Source: Chloroflexi bacterium RBG_16_57_11
GTDB taxonomy: Bacteria; Chloroflexota; Anaerolineae; Anaerolineales; UBA4823
DNA length: 8,827 nt
Assembly (NCBI GenBank): GCA_001795165.1
Contig: MGNS01000008.1
Span: forward strand, 20,600 to 29,426
Reading direction: 5' to 3'
The notes under the pieces were generated by a model. That model was not told where the DNA came from. It saw nothing but the letters and a program-made list of their open reading frames with translations, and made no database searches. Positions 5,229-8,827 of this stretch are shown piece after piece; positions within the stretch are counted from its first letter, which is position 1, and the number at the start of each line of letters is the position of its first letter. Both the position numbers and the translations under genes were made by a program.

Positions 5229-7649
5229 GTGCCGCTGCTCTGGCTTTCGCTCGCATTTGTATGCGGTGTCATCCTCGGTTGGCTGGCAGGCTGGCCGTGG
5301 GCCACCTGGCTGGCTCTGGCTGGCCTGGTTTCATCCCTCTTTATCGTGTACAAGCTCGTTATACGGTTGCCGGCTTTACACCGCCTGGCGCAGGGCGGCG
5401 ATCCGGCCTCGCGACCCTGGTGGGCGGTCGGGTTACCTTACCCGGTGTTGATGATTGCACTCTGCCTGGGCGCGGCGCGCTTCCAATCCACACAGATTTC
5501 TATCACGCCACAGCAGCTCGCCTGGTACAACGATCGTGAGACCCGGCAGGTGGTCGAAGGGGTGATCCTGGCCCCGCCGGAGAGGCGCGACCAGTATACG
5601 CTCCTGACTGTAGAAGCCGACCGGATACGCTCGGTGGAAACACCGGCCTTCACATCGGTGGGTGGCAGGTTGTTGGCGCGGGCGCCGTTGGGCGGAAATT
5701 GGCGTTATGGCGACCGGGTCGGGCTGGAGGGGTGGTTGAGCACGCCCTTCGCAAACGAGGAGTTCTCTTATCGCGATTACCTGGCGCATCAAGGGATTTA
5801 CTCCTACTTCAACTGCGGCTATGACAAAGAGGTGTGCGCGCAGATTTTGCAACGCGACCTGGGCAGTCCGCTGTGGAGTGCCATTTACAGCCTGCGCCAG
5901 CGCGCGGTGGAGATGATCTACCAGCTTTACCCCGATCCGGAGGCGAGCTTAATGGCGGGCATTCTCCTGGGTGTGGAAGGCGGCATACCCGAGCCGGTGC
6001 GCCGGGCCTTCAATGATACCGGCACGTCACATATCATCGCCATCAGCGGATTTAATTTCGCAATTGTGGCAGGTCTGTTTGTCGGCTTCTTCGGCTGGCT
6101 GCTCGGCCGCTGGCGGGGCATGCTGGCGGCCTTCCTGGGCATCGCCCTGTACGCTGTCCTGGCGGGAGCCAGTGCCGGGGTGGTGCGGGCGGCGATCATG
6201 GGTGGTCTGGGGGTGTTCGCCGCGCAGATCGGGAGACGGCAGGCCGGTCTGAACAGCCTGGCTTTCGTGGCTGCGTTGATGGCCCTGGCCAATCCGCACG
6301 TGTTGTGGGATGTCGGCTTCCAGCTCTCCTTCATGGCGACCCTGGGGCTGATCCTGTACGCCGACCCACTCTCGGAGTGGTTCACCAGGGTGGCCGCGCG
6401 TCGCCTGCCGCTCTCCACTGCACAGCGCCTGTCACGACCGGTGGGCGAATACTTCCTGTTCACCCTGGCGGCGCAGCTCACCACGCTGGCGCTGATCCTG
6501 TATTATTTCCGGAGATTTTCGCTGGCCTCGCTGGTTGCCAACCCACTGGTGCTGCCTGCCCAGCCGGGGGTGATGATCCTGGGTGGCCTGTCCGCGCTGG
6601 CAGGCATGATTTTTCAGCCTTTAGGCCAGGTCATTGCTTATCTAGCCTGGCCATTCATCGTCTACACCATTCGCCTGGTTGAGCTTTTTGCCCGCCTGCC
6701 GGGCGCCGCCTGGACGCTGGCGCCGCTCACCCCCTGGGTGGTGCTGGCCTTTTACGCCCTGTTGTTCGGCTGGACGGCTTTTGGCGTCCGCCTGCGTTCA
6801 TCGGTGACGCGGCGGTTGGGCGAGACCGGCCCGCCCCTGGCCTGGATGGTCCTGGCCGGGTTGGGGCTGGCCACGGTGGTTGCCTGGCGGGCGGCGTTGG
6901 CTGCGCCGGATGGGCGCCTGCACCTGACGATGCTCGAGGTGGGCGGCGGCGATGCCATCCTGATCCAGACCCCAAGTGGGCGCAACCTGTTGATCAACGG
7001 CGGCCTCAGCCCGAACGCCCTATCGGATTCCCTGGGCCGCAGGCTGCCACCCGGAGCCGGGCGGCTGGACTATTTGGTCGTAGCTGCGGCGAGTGAAGAG
7101 CAATTAGCTGCCCTGCCGTCCGTGGTGGAGCGCTTCCCGCCCGGGCATGCCCTGTGGTCCGGTCCTACCGCGGGCGAGTACAGCGCCCGCCAGTTGCGCC
7201 AGGCGTTGAATCGCCTGCGAGTCCCAATCACCGATGCCCAGGCCGGGCAGAGCCTGGAGCTGGGCCAGGGGGCGCGGCTGCGCGTGCTGGCGGTCGAGCC
7301 GCGCGGCGCGGTGTTGCTGCTGGAGTGGGGTAAATTCCGCGCTCTGCTGCCGGTCGGCCTGGACTTCGATAGCATGGCAGCGCTGATCAAGGATCATAAT
7401 CTTAGCCCAATGACTGCGTTGCTGCTGGCGGACGGAGGCTACGCCCCACTCAACCCGCCGGAGTGGATCGAGCGCTGGCAACCGCAGGTGGCGCTGCTCA
7501 GTGTGGCGGCGGGAGACGCGGAGGGGCGGCCTGATCCCGAAACCCTGAAGGCTCTGGAGGGGTACACGCTGCTGCGCACGGACCGGAACGGGTGGATCAA
7601 GCTGAGCACGGATGGGGAGCGGATGTGGGTAGAGGTGGAACGAAAATAA
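5229..7649 (+). CDS. comEC: ComEC/Rec2-family DNA uptake channel, C-terminal hydrolase domain degenerate
   Basis: An 806-residue ComEC/Rec2 protein, full family length, predicted to carry single-stranded DNA across the cytoplasmic membrane during transformation. Seen: N-terminal membrane helices (about 3-45 and 69-84), a soluble OB-like DUF4131 region (about 100-205), and the multi-spanning Competence domain (about 235-525) with SHIIAISGFNFAIV (267-280), SAGVVRAAIMGG (315-326) and GFQLSFMATLGL (363-374). A further helix (about 536-555) leads to a metallo-beta-lactamase-like domain (about 563-806). There the opening EVGGGDAILI and LINGG strands survive, but the expected HxHxDH falls on A620, S622, E624 and Q625, and the usual LIDGG Asp is Asn590. 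From family knowledge this domain should not bind metal. The start is GTG, the first available after an in-frame TGA at 5211. Sampled rows are about 67% GC, well above the genes downstream. No other competence gene is in the window. Confidence 0.93.
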   Translation: MPLLWLSLAFVCGVILGWLAGWPWATWLALAGLVSSLFIVYKLVIRLPALHRLAQGGDPASRPWWAVGLPYPVLMIALCLGAARFQSTQISITPQQLAWYNDRETRQVVEGVILAPPERRDQYTLLTVEADRIRSVETPAFTSVGGRLLARAPLGGNWRYGDRVGLEGWLSTPFANEEFSYRDYLAHQGIYSYFNCGYDKEVCAQILQRDLGSPLWSAIYSLRQRAVEMIYQLYPDPEASLMAGILLGVEGGIPEPVRRAFNDTGTSHIIAISGFNFAIVAGLFVGFFGWLLGRWRGMLAAFLGIALYAVLAGASAGVVRAAIMGGLGVFAAQIGRRQAGLNSLAFVAALMALANPHVLWDVGFQLSFMATLGLILYADPLSEWFTRVAARRLPLSTAQRLSRPVGEYFLFTLAAQLTTLALILYYFRRFSLASLVANPLVLPAQPGVMILGGLSALAGMIFQPLGQVIAYLAWPFIVYTIRLVELFARLPGAAWTLAPLTPWVVLAFYALLFGWTAFGVRLRSSVTRRLGETGPPLAWMVLAGLGLATVVAWRAALAAPDGRLHLTMLEVGGGDAILIQTPSGRNLLINGGLSPNALSDSLGRRLPPGAGRLDYLVVAAASEEQLAALPSVVERFPPGHALWSGPTAGEYSARQLRQALNRLRVPITDAQAGQSLELGQGARLRVLAVEPRGAVLLLEWGKFRALLPVGLDFDSMAALIKDHNLSPMTALLLADGGYAPLNPPEWIERWQPQVALLSVAAGDAEGRPDPETLKALEGYTLLRTDRNGWIKLSTDGERMWVEVERK

Positions 7650-7676
7650 TGGGGAGCCATAGGACAGATCGCTTGC

Positions 7677-7725
7677 TATCAGTTTTAGTGATATAATTAT
7701 CACTAATAGTGATAGAGTGGTGATT
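7677..7725. promoter_or_regulatory. operator-like array of TAGTGATA half-sites
   Basis: Three perfect half-sites alternate in direction: TAGTGATA at 7686-7693, TATCACTA at 7698-7705, TAGTGATA at 7707-7714. The first two form a dyad with 9-bp arms (7685-7693 and 7698-7706) around TAAT. The second and third form another with a 1-base centre. Imperfect copies (6 of 8) sit at 7677-7684 and 7718-7725. The array surrounds the -10 box and runs to the start codon of the winged-helix gene, which fits repression by that protein (inference). Confidence 0.7.
7692..7697 (+). promoter_or_regulatory. -10 box TATAAT of the nucleotidyltransferase/HEPN module
   Basis: An exact consensus -10 lies inside the central dyad, 29 bases before the ATG. 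The 17-bp-spaced -35 (TCGCTT, 7669-7674) is weak; TTGCTA at 7673-7678 is closer to consensus but too near. Its position within the half-site array is the main reason to believe it. Confidence 0.5.
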
Positions 7726-7726
7726 T

Positions 7727-8296
7727 ATGCTTGCATCTCTCTTTTCCTCTCGAGTTAGAGCTAAAGTTCTTGCGGCTTTCTTCCTGTCGCCAGGAGAGAA
7801 GCACAATGCCTGGGAGTTGTCGCAAAGCCTGACGGAAAATTACAGCGCAGTTTGGAAGGAGCTGGCTCGCCTGGAGAGGTTGGGGATCCTTACTAGCGAG
7901 CAGCGGGGGAATTCAAAGGATTTTCAAGTCAATCATAACTGTTCGATTGCACATGAATTGCGATCCATCGTTCTTAAGACAGGGGGAGTCGGAATGGCGC
8001 TTAAGAGCAAACTCCAGGAAATGAACGGCGTGAAAGAGGCTTTTGTCTATGGCTCATACGCCTCTGGAGAGGCGGATGAGCGATCCGACCTGGATGTAAT
8101 GGTTATTGGAGAGGTAGACCTGGGACAACTGGCGCCTGTTATCTCTGGGCTGGAGAAAGAATTGAACCGTCCCATCAACTATGTAATATATTCTGAGGAT
8201 GAATGGAAAAAAAAGGCAGCTAGCAGAGACCCATTTTGGGAGAATGTGACGGGAGCTCCAAAGATCATGTTGATCGGGGGAGAGCATGCCTTATGA
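7727..8296 (+). CDS. winged-helix domain fused to minimal nucleotidyltransferase (MNT), antitoxin-like
   Basis: A 189-residue two-domain protein. Residues about 8-70 look like a winged helix (VRAKVLAAFFLSPGEKHNAWELS, a recognition-helix region YSAVWKELARLERLGIL, and a wing ending QRGNSKDFQVN). Residues about 95-189 are a Pol-beta-type minimal nucleotidyltransferase: VYGSYASGE carries Gly109-Ser110, and SDLDVMVIG supplies Asp121 and Asp123, the GSx10DxD signature. The place where some relatives have a third acid reads NYVIY (Asn151). In MntA of the MntA-HepT system this enzyme adds AMP to its HEPN partner and silences it; I infer the same kind of role here, with the added domain binding the half-site array in front. 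The ribosome site is weak (GGTG, 4 bases away). The stop overlaps the HEPN start by 11 bases. Base composition is clearly lower in GC than comEC, suggesting transfer. A purely regulatory, non-toxin role is possible. Confidence 0.87.
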   Translation: MLASLFSSRVRAKVLAAFFLSPGEKHNAWELSQSLTENYSAVWKELARLERLGILTSEQRGNSKDFQVNHNCSIAHELRSIVLKTGGVGMALKSKLQEMNGVKEAFVYGSYASGEADERSDLDVMVIGEVDLGQLAPVISGLEKELNRPINYVIYSEDEWKKKAASRDPFWENVTGAPKIMLIGGEHAL

Positions 8297-8711
8297 CCGA
8301 TTGTTGAAATCAAACCGGATTAAACCGCACCGGGCCAGTCAATATGAGATCAACCAACTCCTTCAGTTAGCGAAACGTGATTTGAGAACGGCCATTCGAA
8401 ATCTCGAGGAGGCGCCAGATTGGGCGTATAGCATTGCTTATAATGCGATCCTCCAGGCTGGTCGAGCGTTGATGTTTTTCGACGGTTATCGACCGAGAGG
8501 TGGTGAGCAGCATGCATCGGTGGTCGAATTTATAGAAGAACGATTGGGGAGTGCTTATGCCGACCAGGTGAGGTTGTTCGATCAAATGCGCCGGAAGAGG
8601 CATCGAGTGATTTATGAAGTAGCAGGACTAGTCTCGGACAAGGAAGCTGAGCAAGCTGTCTCATTTGCGAAGGGATTTGTTGAAGAGATCACTGAAATCA
8701 TAACTGGTTAG
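8286..8711 (+). CDS. HEPN-domain protein, partner of the MNT protein, toxin-like
   Basis: A 141-residue, all-helical HEPN protein without signal or membrane segment. Seen: a first long helix (about 20-41, QLLQLAKRDLRTAIRNLEEA), a second (about 46-63, WAYSIAYNAILQAGRALM) typical of HEPN proteins, the linker GYRPRGGEQHASVVEFIEERL, then MRRKRHRVIYE (101-111) and a final helix (117-139). The usual HEPN RNase motif RX4HXY is not exact; here it reads R102-x-x-R105-H106-x-x-x-Y110, a variant seen in several HEPN subfamilies. If this is an MNT-controlled RNase, R102/R105, H106 and Y110 are the likely key residues, and Y110 a candidate AMPylation site (inference). The ATG lies inside the end of the upstream gene with GGGGGAGAG (8276-8284) just before it, so the pair is co-translated. 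Whether it is toxic cannot be told from sequence. Confidence 0.85.
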   Translation: MPYDRLLKSNRIKPHRASQYEINQLLQLAKRDLRTAIRNLEEAPDWAYSIAYNAILQAGRALMFFDGYRPRGGEQHASVVEFIEERLGSAYADQVRLFDQMRRKRHRVIYEVAGLVSDKEAEQAVSFAKGFVEEITEIITG

Positions 8712-8827
8712 GGCAGGTTAGGGATATCGATATGCTGCAAACTGGCAGGGGTGTCATCAGTATCTAGTTTTTGGTGCAAAACGCGCTCCAAAGCGAACTT
8801 ACCCACAGGTTTATACGTCGTACCTTA
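8712..8827. other. 3' flank without a confident gene
   Basis: 116 bases after the HEPN stop. No terminator hairpin with a T-run is seen. On the minus strand a 38-codon open stretch (8711-8824) reads like plausible protein (for example KFALERVLHQKLD) and stops at 8708-8710, overlapping the HEPN stop, but it has a stop codon directly upstream at 8825-8827 and no ATG. It may be the eroded end of a convergent gene or chance. Confidence 0.3.

Noticed and set aside
7727..8296. Aminoglycoside nucleotidyltransferase (resistance)
   Set aside because: The GSx10DxD signature is shared, but the domain is minimal, fused to a winged helix and paired with a HEPN gene, as in MNT/HEPN modules.
1..8827. CRISPR array, tRNA, rRNA or insertion sequence
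   Set aside because: No spaced identical repeats, cloverleaf, rRNA motif, transposase or terminal inverted repeats with target duplication were found.

Overview
The window reads as ordinary bacterial chromosome. It carries a bacterial two-component pair, a ComEC channel, Shine-Dalgarno sites, GTG and TTG starts, and tightly packed genes. The style suggests Chloroflexota (Anaerolineae-like): the form of the AAC(3)-family protein with its Cys-rich tail, the ComEC with a decayed hydrolase tail, and the wHTH-nucleotidyltransferase/HEPN pair. That placement is inference from protein style only; no marker gene is present.

Layout. (1) 1-2819, plus strand: the 3' part of a short-chain dehydrogenase-like gene whose catalytic residues are replaced, an enoyl-CoA hydratase with an intact active site, an AAC(3)-fold acetyltransferase whose start overlaps the hydratase stop, and a pentapeptide-repeat protein with 38 uninterrupted repeats. 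The first three look like one operon in acyl-CoA chemistry; the pentapeptide gene may be a fourth member. (2) 2812-4960, minus strand: an OmpR/PhoB-type response regulator (TTG start) followed by a PhoR/PnpS-like membrane histidine kinase. The kinase converges on the pentapeptide gene with an 8-base overlap. (3) 4961-5228: a divergent intergenic region with a perfect 16-bp inverted repeat just upstream of comEC, a smaller hairpin, and an AT-rich palindrome. (4) 5229-7649, plus strand: a ComEC/Rec2 DNA-uptake channel protein. Its C-terminal metallo-beta-lactamase-like domain has lost the metal ligands. (5) 7650-8711, plus strand: a two-gene module of lower GC than comEC. It encodes a winged-helix DNA-binding domain fused to a minimal nucleotidyltransferase (MNT), then an overlapping HEPN protein. 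It is preceded by an array of three perfect and two imperfect TAGTGATA half-sites that enclose a consensus -10 box. (6) 8712-8827: a short 3' flank with no confident gene.

The most interesting unit is the last module. It resembles an MNT/HEPN (type VII-like) toxin-antitoxin pair in which the antitoxin-like nucleotidyltransferase carries its own DNA-binding domain, with a probable operator array directly in front. The HEPN protein has RxxRHxxxY in place of the textbook RX4HXY. Two other genes, the SDR and the ComEC tail, look like folds kept without their catalytic residues.
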